Assembly (NCBI GenBank): GCA_010015805.1
Contig: ML978123.1
Span: forward strand, 2,356,001 to 2,420,000
From: Rhizodiscina lignyota
Lineage: Eukaryota; Ascomycota; Dothideomycetes; Aulographales; Rhizodiscinaceae
DNA length: 64,000 bases
Direction: 5' to 3'
Position 1 is the first letter of the stretch; every line of letters starts with the position of its first letter. A program made the translations under genes and the position numbers. Positions 45,707-57,432 of this stretch are shown here, in pieces. The notes beneath the pieces are model-generated. The model did no database searches. It was not told the DNA's origin and worked only from the letters and a program-made list of their open reading frames with translations.

Positions 45707-46865
45707 ATGTCTATCCGCCACTTCTTCCAATGGTTTCAGCCAACAATCGACGCTTTGACTGCGCCCAACATCCCGTTCGATTTGCGCTGGCGTCTGCTCC
45801 TTCTGCAACCAATATCTCTCCTAACTTTTCTCCTTAAACATACTCCTTGGGCTCTTTCGCATGCCTATACCGTCCATTGGATTCCCACACGCGATGGCCG
45901 CTCCCTCCGAGTTATTGTTTTCCAGCCATCTCGAACCAACGAGACAGGACTCAGACCTCTTCATGTCTCTATTCATGGCGGCGCCTTCCTCGGCGGCATT
46001 GCAGAGTATAATGCTGACTTTGCCTCCATTGTCGCACAGAGAACGGGTGCTGTAGTTGTGTGTCCGCAGTATCGATGCGCTCCAGCGCACCCATTCCCTG
46101 CCGCCATCGACGACATTGACGACCTTATGAAGTGGCTTGTTCGAAACGCAGAGCAAAAATTCCACGCAAATCCCAAGATTATGACAATGAGTGGGCATAG
46201 CGCGGGCGGCAATCTTGTGTTGGCGGCGTGCCAGCAGGAGGAATTTCACGGTCAGAGCGACACAGCTGTGAAGGCGGCCGTAACATTTTACGCTGCGGTA
46301 TGTCTGTACGACAATACCTGACTATCATGCTGACACGGAGTCTAGATTGATCTCCGTCTGGAACCAAGGAACAAGCCGAAACCTCCAAACTTCCCAAAGA
46401 AGGATCCGTTGTCCTTCCTTATGCCCCTATTCAACGCATATGCAAGATTAGCTCCTCCGGGTCATGGGAACGACCCTCGTCTTCACCCCGTCATTGCAGA
46501 GCTTGAGACGCTTCCCCGCAATTTGCTTCTGATCATTGGGGAGATTGACATTCTCTTGCACGAACAACTCACGTTTGTGCAGAGATTGAAAGGTGAGATT
46601 GAGGAAGCGGAGCGCGCTGGAGGTGCGAGAGGCGAGGCTGTTCGGGGGCGGAAGGTTGAGAGTGTGCTGTACGAAAAGGGATTCCACGGTTGGCTTGAAT
46701 GTTAGTGTTTTCCCTTCGACTGCTGTTAAAGTAACTAATTATGTTCGTGAAGTGCCCAGCAGTGTTGTCGACAACAAAGCCGAAAAGGAAGATGCGTGGG
46801 GTAGAGCTGTCTCCTTGCTGAAGGAGACGCATGAGCGGTGTGGCTTTTCTTTCCCTCAACATTGA
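45707..46865 (+). CDS. alpha/beta hydrolase, hormone-sensitive-lipase (HSL) type esterase/lipase
   Basis: Three exons: 45707-46297, 46346-46700 and 46753-46865, introns of 48 and 52 bp, phases consistent, 352 residues. The HSL family marks are all present: the oxyanion motif HGGAFLGG (about 90), the nucleophile elbow GHSAGGN (about 162), the acid in IGEIDILLHE (about 262) and the His in KGFHGWLE (about 310). The N-terminal helix (LLLLQPISLLTFLLKHTPW) may anchor the protein to a membrane or form a cap. Substrates are probably short-chain esters or lactones; this cannot be decided here. It lies next to a predicted lactonase but on the opposite strand, and no cluster is evident. Confidence 0.88.
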
Positions 46866-47050
46866 TGTCTTGTCCAGTGGTCCTATTTCTCCTCCGATCC
46901 ATCTCAATTCATGTCGTCATTTCTCCAAAGATACCCGTGCTATGCTAGTTGTACATTAAAATCTCATACTCCGATTGTATGTCAATGATAATCATCTCCA
47001 GATCAACCGACCCGAGGTTCCATGAAGATATTCACAAGCTTGTTCGTTGA

Positions 47051-48173
47051 TTATGAGCCCATCGTCCCTCTCACATCCCACACCAATAAACGTTCGTCCC
47101 ATCCACATGACGCACACCATCCCTCGGCACCGAAGAGACACCAGTCGACACCAGTCACAAACTCTGTGTGCCGTCCCATCCTGCCCATCTCTTTGCCCAT
47201 TCCGACACCACCACCACCATCTATGCCCATTGCGCCGCCATCACTCCACACCCGTGCCGTCATGTCATAACTGGCACTCAGCAGCACATCCGCCAAGTGT
47301 GGACTCCACGCTACCTTCCTTACTGCATACTCGTGCCCGACTAATTGGCATAGTGGACCCTGATGAGGCGCTCTTATGTCAAATGTCCGTATCACCCTAT
47401 CCACACCCGCCGTCGCGATAATCGAATCGCGATACTTATTCCAATCGTGTGTCAGCGCCTCCGCCGGCGGGACTCCCCTCGGTGGTGGTTGTCCCGGCAT
47501 CGCCTTTGGCGGCGCATGTATCGGCATCTTCAGGGTCAGATGGTTGCTCGCGCTCGCCGGCGTACGCAAGTCGAACACGCGCAGATGCGAGTCGGAGCTC
47601 ACAGCGCTCAGGATGCCCGGCGAATGCGGGCTCCACTGCGCGCTGTACGTGCAACTATGCGTAGGCAGCGTCAGTACGCTCTGTTGCATCTCCGGCCGAT
47701 ATATTTTGACGCAGCCATCCCAGGAAGAAGAGAGGAAGCTGTCCTTAGATACGAGGTTCCACGCGCAGGAGAACACCTCGCGCGCGTGCTCGGTCCATTG
47801 CGCTATGGGAAAAGATGGTGAGTCGGGCGGGAGGGCGATATCGAAGAGTTTCAGTGAGCCGTCACCGCTAGCAGTGAGGAGCTGTGACTCGTGGGACTCG
47901 GACCAGGCGGTGTCGAAGAGGGAGTCTTGGGTATCAAACCTGTGTGAGAGTCAGAATTTGGGTCCTGCAGGAAGTGCTCATGAGCGATGAAAGTGGCCGA
48001 GAGACAGACCATTTCTCTGCTACGATGCCATTCGGCGTCAGACCTAATATGTATAATCTGCCATTGCCTACAAGCCCGAAATTTGCGGACGCGGCAACGG
48101 CTATGCGGGAGTCGAAGAAGGGAGAATATTTGACGGAGTAGCCATTGAAGCCCTGGGTGCGAAATTCGAGCAT
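47051..48173 (-). CDS. PEX7: Pex7, receptor for type-2 peroxisomal targeting signals
   Basis: Pex7 is a WD40 protein that binds PTS2 cargo in the cytosol and brings it to the peroxisome with a co-receptor. Two exons on the minus strand, 48173-48010 and 47939-47051, with a 70-bp intron, give 350 residues, the normal length. Seen: the family start MLEFRTQGFNGYSVKYSPFF, WD-type repeats (LLTASGDGSLKLFD, FLSSSWDGCVKIY, LSAVSSDSHLRVFDLRT, IATAGVDRVIRTFDIR, LLSASYDMTARVWSD, WCASCGWDERLLVWD). A Gly/Met-rich insert near residue 290 enlarges one loop. The start ATG is followed by the canonical sequence, so it is secure. It is divergent from the AlkB-like gene. Confidence 0.95.
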
Positions 48174-48525
48174 CACGGTTACCGGATACGGAGTACACCT
48201 CCGGTCGCTAAGTTATGCTGGTAACAGGCACCTGTCGTAGCTTCATCGCTCTGTATGCGTGGCTTGTTTCGATATCAAGGACATTGTTGACTGTGAAATG
48301 GGGAGCATTTTATCCTGTCATTGGAGATATCCAGAGCATCTGAGGCGCATTTGCGGGCCGAGGTCTGACGCATAGTCACGTTTCTTCGCGCCGCATTCGC
48401 CTCGAGCTTTGGATCTGTCATCAGTGCGCATCACTAAACACGTCCACTTCAAGCTCAAGACGCGTTCTTCTGCGCCAGCTTCACGATGCCCTCGGCGAAA
48501 CTTTTGAGGAAGAAGGCGAGGCGAT
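48174..48525. promoter_or_regulatory. divergent promoter region (PEX7 / AlkB-like gene)
   Basis: A 352-bp stretch between two divergent start codons; no specific motif recognised. Confidence 0.4.
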
Positions 48526-50162
48526 ATGGACGCGTTCATCTCGCGCAAGCGGCAGCACTCCACGACGGAGGAACTCGCTGAAAATGCGCCTCCGAAAGAT
48601 GCAGCTCCTACCGGCTCACAAGATGATACGGACTTCAAATTAGCGATTCTTGCCTCTCTCTGGCCTGGAGTTGGGCAACAAACCTTGTTGGAGACTCTCT
48701 TGGCGCACGATGGAAATGTTGATGCAGCGACTGCGGCACTTGTAAGGGACGAAAGTCCCTCGCCCAGGAAGAAAGCTCGTACAACTGGAGCTCCAGGTAA
48801 GTCGATTTATTTGGGATTCTATTTCTGCGCATTCAAGTTGTCCAGACCTGTGGAACGGCTGTGTCAAAGCGAACAGGACCACAAGGACGCGTTTGGGATG
48901 AACAGAAGGCCCCTCAATGATCCGCTCAGCTTAGCCACAAGTGACACAAGAGAGTGCTAACATATTCACCGTACTTCAGGCTACCAATCCAGCCTCTCGT
49001 CTTTTAACATCACCTCCACAACTTCCAGCGGCGAGACCAGAACGATCAAGCCACTCACCAAGAAAGGCCGGACGCTTCATCTCTATTCTCCTACCGACAT
49101 CGAGCAACACTGTCCTTGCACTCTGATCCATAACTTCCTTCCCCAAGATGTGGCGAATAGTCTCCTTAGAGAACTGCTGGATGAAAGCCCAACTTATACT
49201 CGCGAGACTTTTCAACTATTCGACAATGTTGTCCAGTCTCCGCACACGATATGCTTCTACGTCGATGACTATGACGAAGCAAAGCGTCAGAAGACGGAAT
49301 ACATCTACAACGGAGCCCGCGTCAAGGATGTTCGCCCTTCACTTCCACGCATGCGAGAGGTTTCTGTCATTGTGCAAGAGGCGGTGAACAGGGAAGTCGA
49401 TCGTCGCATACGAGACTTCTACCCCGGCGGGAAGAAGCTCAAATATCAGACGGAAGACCCATGGGCTCCCAATGCCGCTTTTGTGAACTGCTACGATGGT
49501 GGCCACGAGAGCGTTGGCTACCACAGCGACCAACTCACGTACCTCGGCCCTCGTGCTATCATCGGCAGTCTGAGTCTTGGGGTGGAGCGAGAGTTTCGCA
49601 TCCGTCGCGTGGTTCCGCGCGACGACGAGACTGACAGTGATGCCGATGGACGTGCAGACGCAGAGGGCCAGATTGCAATACATCTACCCCATAATTCATT
49701 GCTCGTCATGCATGCGGAGATGCAGGAGGAATGGAAACACAGCATTGCGCCGGCACAGAGCATCACAAGTCATCCCATCGCGGGGAAGAAGAGGATTAAT
49801 ATCACGTACAGGCATTATCGCGCCCATCTTCACCCGAAGCTCACCCCGCGGTGTAAGTGTGGCACACCATGTGTGCTGAGATGCGTACAGAGGAATAAAA
49901 TGACGAAGGGCCGGTATGGATCAGCTAGTTTATTCCACGATGTATTCTTCAGGTACTGACTGCTCTTAGGTACTGTTGGATGTGTCACGTCAATTACACC
50001 CCTGGGAGAGAAGGATGTGGATGGTTTGAGTGGGCGGTCTTTGATAGAGACGGGCGGCCAAGTTGGGCGGAGGGATTTAAAGGAGACGGTGTAGAGAGTG
50101 ATGATGATAGCACGAGTTTGAAGGAACGAGGGAATGTCCATAACAACGAACCGAAGCAATGA
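48526..50162 (+). CDS. AlkB-like Fe(II)/2-oxoglutarate dioxygenase with CUE domain and GRF zinc finger
   Basis: AlkB-type enzymes oxidatively remove alkyl groups from DNA or RNA bases. Three exons: 48526-48796, 48980-49913 and 49970-50162, introns of 183 and 56 bp, 465 residues. The N-terminus carries a CUE-like ubiquitin-binding helix bundle (FKLAILASLWPGVGQQTLLE, LAHDGNVDAATAALV; about 37-75). The dioxygenase core shows the metal ligands H-x-D in GYHSDQL (about 272) and the distal His in WKHSIAP (about 343), and the 2-oxoglutarate Arg in KRINITYRHYR (about 360). The C-terminus is a GRF-type zinc finger (CKCGTPCVLRCVQRN, GRYCWMC, GCGWFEWA). The architecture suggests an ALKBH2/3-like repair enzyme recruited through ubiquitin and nucleic acid; target specificity is unknown. 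The first intron is long and may hide a small exon. Confidence 0.9.
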
Positions 50163-50689
50163 AACGCTGATATTGGCATGATTGTTGATGATCCCTCAAT
50201 TCACATTGTGTAGGCTTGGGATCTCGACCATCGGTGCATCTTCAAGCCACCATTTTGTGCTCGCATTTCCTAGTCCTAACCATTGGATCGAACGCCACCG
50301 CGGGGCAACGGTGTCAGGATGATTGCACAGCATGCAAGTTACTATGGAACGAGATGGAATGAGGTTGGTGGCGCCCCGGGGCCGGAAATAATTTGTGCCG
50401 TCTAGTGGGCCACCTTTCACCGCGGGATCAACATTGGAGCTGTGATACTCGCGCTTAGTCGACCGTAAAGAGTCCACCTTGCTTCTTTCTCCAGGCATCG
50501 ACTGAAGAGTTTCTTAATCAACACGCCCGAACCTTCGCCATCTCTTCCACTCTCGTGCAATGTCCTCGCAATAGCTTAAAGGTGAACGCGGACTGCCTAC
50601 GTCACCTTCAGCTTCTCATCCCTCTCGACCACCGACAGCTTTCTTAGCTCCACATCACAATTCGCACAATTTTTTATTAAAGCGGCACA
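50163..50689. promoter_or_regulatory. SEC24 upstream region
   Basis: About 530 bp; the part next to the start is pyrimidine-rich and then A-rich, as common in fungal leaders. No gene is present. Confidence 0.45.
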
Positions 50690-53483
50690 ATGGATCCCAC
50701 AGATGGAGGAGCAGCTCCACTGCCCCAGGCGAAGAAGAAGCGCGCATACGCAGCCCAGGCATATGACTTTGGCGGCAATGCCGCTCTTACTCCACCTCAA
50801 GGCGGCCCTCCCATGGGGTCGCCAATACCACCCATGGGCCAGCCTATGCAACCAGGCATGCAACCGGGCATGCAACCAGTAATGCAACCCGGTATCCAGC
50901 CTGGCATCCAGCCTAGCATACCCCAGCAGCCGTTGGATCAACAGTTTGGACAGATGAATCTGGGAGGCGCACCGCCAGCGCCCATGCAGCAACAGCAACA
51001 GATGCCGCCACAGCAGACGCCTTTGAACCAGCTGTATCCCTCAGACCTCATCGGCCAACCTTTCCAAGTGCAAGAGCTTGATCTACCACCTCCATCCATC
51101 AATCTCCCTCCGAACACGAGTGTCACGTCCTCTCCGTTTGCCAACTGTCCTCCAAAATACGTCCGTTCTACGCTCAATGCCGTCCCCACCACCCACTCCC
51201 TCCTCAAGAAGTCCCGATTACCGTTCGCGTTGGTCATCCAGCCGTATACATCTCTTCACGATGCTGAAGACCCAGTACCTATCGTACCTGATCAAGTCAT
51301 CTCAAGATGTCGACGATGCCGATCGTACATAAACTCATTCGCAACTTTTCTGGACCACGGTCACAGGTGGAGATGCAATATGTGCAATCTTACAAACGAT
51401 GTCCCTCAGGCGTTCGATTGGGATGCGACGGCACAGAAGAATATCGATCGATGGCAACGGCCAGAGCTGAACTACTCGGTTGTCGAATTTGTGGCGCCAC
51501 AGGAGTATATGGTCAGGCCGCCGCAACCCCTCGTGTACCTCTTCCTCTTTGACGTCAGCTATGCCGCTGTCACAAGCGGGCTGTTGGCAACAAGTGCACG
51601 CTGTATCTTGGAAAGTCTTGATCGGATACCCAATGTTGACAGAAGGACAAAGCTGGGTTTCATGGCAGTTGATTCCGGCTTACACTACTTCTCTATCCCC
51701 CCAGATGAGAGCGAGAATGGCGATCCTAAGATGCTGGTGGTAAGCGACCTGGATGAGCCTTTCCTGCCGACTCCTGAGGACCTGGTCGTCAATCTAAGTC
51801 AGTGCCGGCAAAACATTGAAACTTTCCTGAACAAGCTGCAGGGCATGTTCCAGGATACGCAAAACCCAGCATCTGCCATGGGGTCAGCTATGCGCGCGGG
51901 ACACAAGCTCATATCATCGACGGGCGGAAAGATTACAGTACTTAGTGCTTCATTGCCGAACATTGGTTACGGAAAGCTCGAAGTCAGGGAGGACAAGAAA
52001 CTACTGGGCACTAGCAAGGAAGGCAGTCTCTTACAAACTGCCAACAGCTTCTACAAGAGCTTTGCGGTCGAGTGCTCGAAAGTGCAGGTCTCGATCGACA
52101 TGTTCCTTTTCTCGTCTTCTTACCAGGATGTGGCTACGCTCAGCAACCTACCGAGATACACAGGCGGTCAGACGTACTTCTACCCAGGGTGGAATGCGGC
52201 AAGGACTGAAGACGCGATGAAGTTTGCGCAGGAGTTCAGTGACTACCTTTCTGCCGAAGTTGGGCTTGAAGCGGTGCTGAGAGTGCGTGCAACCACTGGT
52301 CTGCGCATGAACGCATTCTACGGCAACTTCTTCAACCGTAGCTCTGACCTCTGCGCATTCCCGGCTTTCCCAAGAGACCAAGCATATGTCGTTGAAGTCG
52401 CCATCGATGAGACGCTTACGAAGCCGTACGTCTGCATGCAAACGGCCGTGCTCCACACTACCTGCAACGGCGAGAGACGTATCAGAGTTCTAACTCTTGC
52501 TCTACCAACCACCGAGACGCTGGCCAACGTATACGCTTCCGCAGACCAGCTGGCTATTGCCACATTCTTCAGCCACAAGGCTGTCGAGCGAGCACTCGGC
52601 AGCGGCCTCGAGGCCGCACGCGATGCGCTCCAAAGCAAGGTCATCGAGATTCTACAAACATACCGAAAAGAACTTGCAGGAGGCAACATGGGCGGAGGTG
52701 GGCTTCAACTCCCGCACAACCTTCGTGGCCTACCAGTTCTATTCCTCGGTCTAACCAAAAATGTAAGCAACTGATTGTGTCGTTAACCCTCCCCGATTAA
52801 CTGCTAACAATGCTTCCGCCTAGGTCGGCCTCCGCAAATCCGCGCAAATCCCTTCCGACCTCCGTTCTGCTGCCCTCTGCCTCCTCTCCACCCTTCCACT
52901 CCCCCTTCTCATGCAATACATCTACCCACATTTCTACTCTCTGCACGACATGCCAGACTCTGCCGGCACACCCGACCCGGACACCGGCGAGATCGTGCTG
53001 CCGCCGCGCATCAACCTCTCCTCGGAGCGCATTGTCTCGTACGGCCTGTACCTCATCGACGACGGGCAGACGCAGTTCCTCTGGGTGGGCCGCGACGCCG
53101 TGCCTGCGCTTGTACTCGACGTGTTCGGATTCGAGGACAGGACGCAGCTCAAGCAGGGGAAGACGATCATGCCAATCATCGACTCGGACATGAACGCTCG
53201 CGTGCGCGCGGTGATTGAGAAGAGCAAAGATCACAGGAGCAAGGGCGTCGGCAGCATCATCGTGCCGCCGCTCTACATTGTCAGGGAAGACGGCGAGCCG
53301 AGTCTCAAGCTGTGGGCGCAGACGCTGCTCGTGGAGGATCGTGCGGACCAGGGCGTCAGTTTGCAGCAGTGGATGGGTATGCTGAGAGAGAAGGTGAGTG
53401 CATCTGCGGATAGCATGTTCTTGGATAGCATGTGGCCGGATTGAGTATGTGCTGACCGTTTGTGCGTGTAGGTGGTGCAGTAA
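50690..53483 (+). CDS. SEC24: Sec24, cargo-selecting subunit of the COPII coat
   Basis: Sec24 pairs with Sec23 and selects cargo at ER exit sites. Three exons: 50690-52762, 52824-53393 and a 12-base last exon 53472-53483 (introns 61 and 78 bp), giving 884 residues and the typical C-terminus LREKVVQ. Seen: a Pro/Gln/Met-rich disordered N-terminus, the zinc finger (CRRCRSYIN and WRCNMC, about 206-232), the trunk domain ([48 protein letters not shown]), the beta-barrel and helical regions ([28 protein letters not shown]) and the gelsolin-like domain ([25 protein letters not shown]). The tiny last exon was accepted because it restores the conserved end. Confidence 0.97.
50846..50917 (+). repeat. 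12-bp tandem repeat in the Sec24 N-terminus
   Basis: Six tandem units of four codons encode M/I-Q-P-G/V/S. Some units are nearly identical at the DNA level, so copy number may vary between strains. Confidence 0.7.
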
Positions 53484-54927
53484 TGCTATTCAGAGCGAAG
53501 CGACAATGCGAGCGGCGAGATCAGTACGTTTAGTAATTGATGCTTGGCGGATACCAATTCTGTACGGTGTAGGCAAAGGCGGGACGTTCCACGTTTCAGG
53601 TGGTCAAAATGTCGCCGGGCATATAGGACTGGAACACGGTGGACTTTGATGCTGTGATGTCATAGATGTTGTGAGGTTTTGAAAAAGCAATCCTATTGGA
53701 ATAGCTATATCTGTGTCCTCGTTCACAATGCATGGTGAAAATCATCGAGCTACTGCAATAGAATGCTTATCCTCGTCGATGCGGATTCGTCGTCTCGACT
53801 CGGGCGTTTTGGTAATCACAAAAAACCAACACCACGTGCATGAAGCTCGAAACCCCCAAACCCTTAATATAGACATGCACCGCATTCCAAACATTGCCGC
53901 ATCACGCAGACGTGAAACTGGAATTCTCACAAAGGCGGGCGGGCGTAGGTGCGTGTTGAAAGATATAAATGTATATAATAAGCAAGCATAAGCTACTATC
54001 TGAGGTGAGAAATGTGGAGCGATTGTCGTTCAGGTACCGATTTCGCGTTAACCCTTCCCGGGCACACGCACGCGCGCTGCATTCCAGAAACCCGGCTAGC
54101 AGCCACGCAGAGGAGATCCTCCCCGGGCCAGGGATGAATTTCAAATCCCCTTGCCTTGCAAAAGAGGTGTGGATTGAATCTCAAAAAAACTCCCGCCCAA
54201 AAAGTCGAATCTGCAGAAAGAACCAGGGTTCGCAACCCACAGAAGCAGGTAAGAGAGGAAAATGGGGTATTCCTTGCGCGGTAGTCCATCACTAAATATG
54301 ACCCTGAACGAGAGTCCCTAGATACGCAAAAAAAGCAGCCATTAAAAGATGAATCGAGTCACATGATGAAGAGATAGTTTCGGTGGAGCGAGTGGCCGCA
54401 TATGGTATCGTCAAGTAGAGGAAGAAAACCGCAGTAAAACCGACTCGGAGAACACGCTGATGCAGCACAAACCCAGCCCAACAGCAGAAAAGATTGCAGA
54501 ATCGCACCCGCCCACAACAGACTTGCAGATAATCACAAATGAGACCATGTAGCACTGGCAGTTACTCGTAGATGCGCTAAAGCAGAGAATTACCGCTCCC
54601 CCCGTCTCGAGTTGGGTATCATAATAGAAAGCCCGAATCGATCCGAACCAAAGCCAAATCGTGCCAGATGAAAAAGAAACGAATGATTCGAAGATGGTCA
54701 TGCTCGTTGTCCATCGTCGACCCATTGCTCTCGTCGTTACGTCGTTAAATCTTCGACTCGTCCACAAAGGAAATTGGGTATCATTGGGTATCCAATCTCG
54801 TTCGCTCGTCAGCCGTAGTACATTTCCCCTACCCTAGTTAATAACCATGGAAATGTCGAATAGTAATAGCATTTCCGAATCGAATTGAAGTTCGCACTTC
54901 TCCATGCATGTCGTCGAATGTGCCGTT
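53484..54927. other. convergent intergenic region
   Basis: About 1.4 kb between the 3' ends of SEC24 and the C2H2 gene. No supported gene; frames here are short and lack domains. Confidence 0.5.
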
Positions 54928-57432
54928 TCAAGCTCTTCCTTCGCCAGTAGCCACAGCAACAAGCGCCTCCAGCCTCCTCATATCTACTGGTCCGCCAGCG
55001 GCAGCCATAGTCACGTCTTCACCGACGCCAGAATCCCTGATCCTGTCCCGCTCTTCACGATCTCTCTTTCTGCTCTCTATCTGAGCACCCTGCAGACTCC
55101 AGTTTGCAATCTCTGGCCTGTATGCTGGTGCTTGTTGATGATGGTGACCAAATTTGGCATGCTCATCAACAGGTACAGGCGCTGGTGCTGGCCTTGCATC
55201 GATATATCCATCGGGTCGAACGACTGCTGGGTTCCATTCGCCCTGGTTTGATGACGAAGGGGTTGGGACACCATCAGAGGAACTGGAGTCTTCCGGAGAA
55301 GTGCGAAGATTGCTGAAAGAAGAATTATGCGCGTGAGACATTTGCGTGTGCAATTGGGGGTGCGGGACTTGTCCTTGGTGAGGCGAAGCCACGTGCTGAT
55401 ACTGAGAAAAGGATGCTTCTTGTGGGTGAGGTTGAGCAGCGATCTGAGTCTGGGGGAGCGGGCCATTGTACCATCCATGACGCTTATTGCGACGCGGGGT
55501 GGTTGGTTGGTCAGAATGGCGGAAGACTGTCTGCGGTGGTGGCTGTGAAACCTGAGCAGCTTGTTGTTGAGGGGCAGTAGGAGGCGCTGCGTGTTGAGGC
55601 TGGAAAGAAGTACTGTACTGAGGATGAGATTGTTGCGTATGTGGTGGTTGTACCGCAACGTTTTCGTGAGTCCTGAGGCTCGGCAACTGAGGAGGGCCTT
55701 GCGTCTGGTGGTGAGGAGGTTGATAGTGACTCCATCGGCCCTGCTGGTGGGGCTGAACATGCTGCTCGTTTCGCGAATCAGGGTTCGCTATTTCCAACTT
55801 TCGAATGCCGCTCTGCAGCACTGCCTCGCTTCCTTGCAGCTGCGGTGGTGCATCGAGTTGCATCGGGCTCGTCACCCTCTTCGGAAGTGCTGGAACTGGT
55901 GGTGCATGGTCAAAGCTCTCAATTCCTGGAAGCCGGAGAGTCTTCTGTGGTGTTTGAGCCGGACTCGGCGAATCTGGCGTCTGGTAGTAGCTCAGACCGC
56001 TAGTTGCTGGTCTCTGTTGGCCAAGTCCGGTGTAGGTGCTCGGATGCCACGTACGGCGTCGCCATTCTGCTTCAGCAGTTGAGTCGCGACGGTCGCCTAT
56101 GCCAGAAAATACAGAGGAAGTTGGAGAAGCAAAGACGCTACTGTTGTTCGACGGGAACTGAGAACCAGATGCGGAAGGAAGAGGAGTGATGAAGGCAGCC
56201 TGTCCGTACCCATTTGCACCTGGAGGTGCCTGGAATGGGTTGGCGGCAGACGATGGAACAGACAGACGCCTTGCATGCGTTTTCGGGGTACCACCGTATG
56301 CAAGGGTTCTATTGGTCGTTACAACAGGGCTTTGTAGTCCCGACGGGAATCGAGGGCTTCCGTTGGTGGAAGAGTAAGTCGCCGAAGGCGGAGTGCTGTA
56401 TCCAGTAGTTGGTGAGCGTGGCTGGTTGTTGTAGATGACCGGGCCGGGAGAGCCTCCGAGCATTTGTGGGTTGAACGTGTCGACGCTCAGACGCGACCTT
56501 GCGGCACCCTCACTTCCTGCAGCCATGGCGAGCGGCGCTGGCCGTCTTCTGAAATCATCCTGCTGCTGACTCATCTGACTCATGGTAGAAACGGTTGAAG
56601 CAGTGGAGGCGATGCTGGAAGTGGAGAGATTACGGCTGTGTCCCCGACTGTGAGAACCAGAACTACCCAATGTGGACGCTCTAGACCGGTTGTTCGGAGC
56701 TCGCACCCGGTCAGTTCTAATTTGGCGCTGAAACCTCGTGCCTGTGGCGGCAAGCGAGTCTCCAGGGATGTCCTCGTTGACGTGGACAGTCTGAGCGTGC
56801 TGTCGCAAGTTGTCCAATCGTGAGAATCGCCTCGAGCAATGGCATTGGAAAGGCCGCTCGCCAGTATGTTTCCTGCAAGAGTTAGCATTAAAGTAATAAA
56901 TGATAGGAAGTTATGGCGAGTACCTGATATGCCTCGCTAAATGTTCGCTCCTGGTAAAGCTTAGCTGGCACGGCGGGAAATCGGTGCAGAAGAAGCGCTG
57001 GCCCTTCTTCTTCTTTGCTGGACGAGTGGAGTCGCTATTGACGCTCTCATTGTCCGAGGCAGCATTGTGTGCGTCCTCGTCGTCCTCCATGTCGATGTCT
57101 TGAGAGTCGAGCGACTTTGTAGAGCGGTGTGAACTCTCTCTGCTGACGCCTCGACGACTCGGCGCGGAGGTGGGCTGTTCTACCTTGGTCTCTTGCGACG
57201 GCGGTGTGTACGGCGCGGAAGGGAGAGGACGTTGCCCCGCTAAGCCGTTGAAGCTGTCGCGGGTGGGCGTTTTCGCAGACGGGTCATCTGCTTGTCGAGA
57301 GTCGTCCTGCGATTGCTCTGGTTGGAAGAAGCGGTGCGGTCGGGGCGTCGTCGGCGTGGTCTCGTCGCCCAGTTTGCCCGGTGCGGCGTCCTGCACCGTC
57401 AAGGTGGTGTTCACGGCGCGAAAGCCAGACAT
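54928..57432 (-). CDS. C2H2 zinc-finger transcription factor (Com2/Usv1/Adr1-like finger pair)
   Basis: Two exons on the minus strand, 57432-56924 and 56872-54928, joined by a 51-bp intron that falls inside the finger region; 817 residues. The paired fingers (about 149-201) read [20 protein letters not shown]... and [20 protein letters not shown], with the TGERPF linker created exactly at the splice join. This finger pair is shared with yeast stress and carbon-source regulators such as Com2, Usv1, Rgm1 and Adr1. A basic KKKKGQR segment before the fingers may be a nuclear signal; an acidic patch ([10 protein letters not shown]) lies upstream. The long C-terminal part is Gln/Pro/His/Ser-rich and probably disordered. 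The frame is open upstream of 57432, but this is the first ATG. Targets are unknown. Confidence 0.88.
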
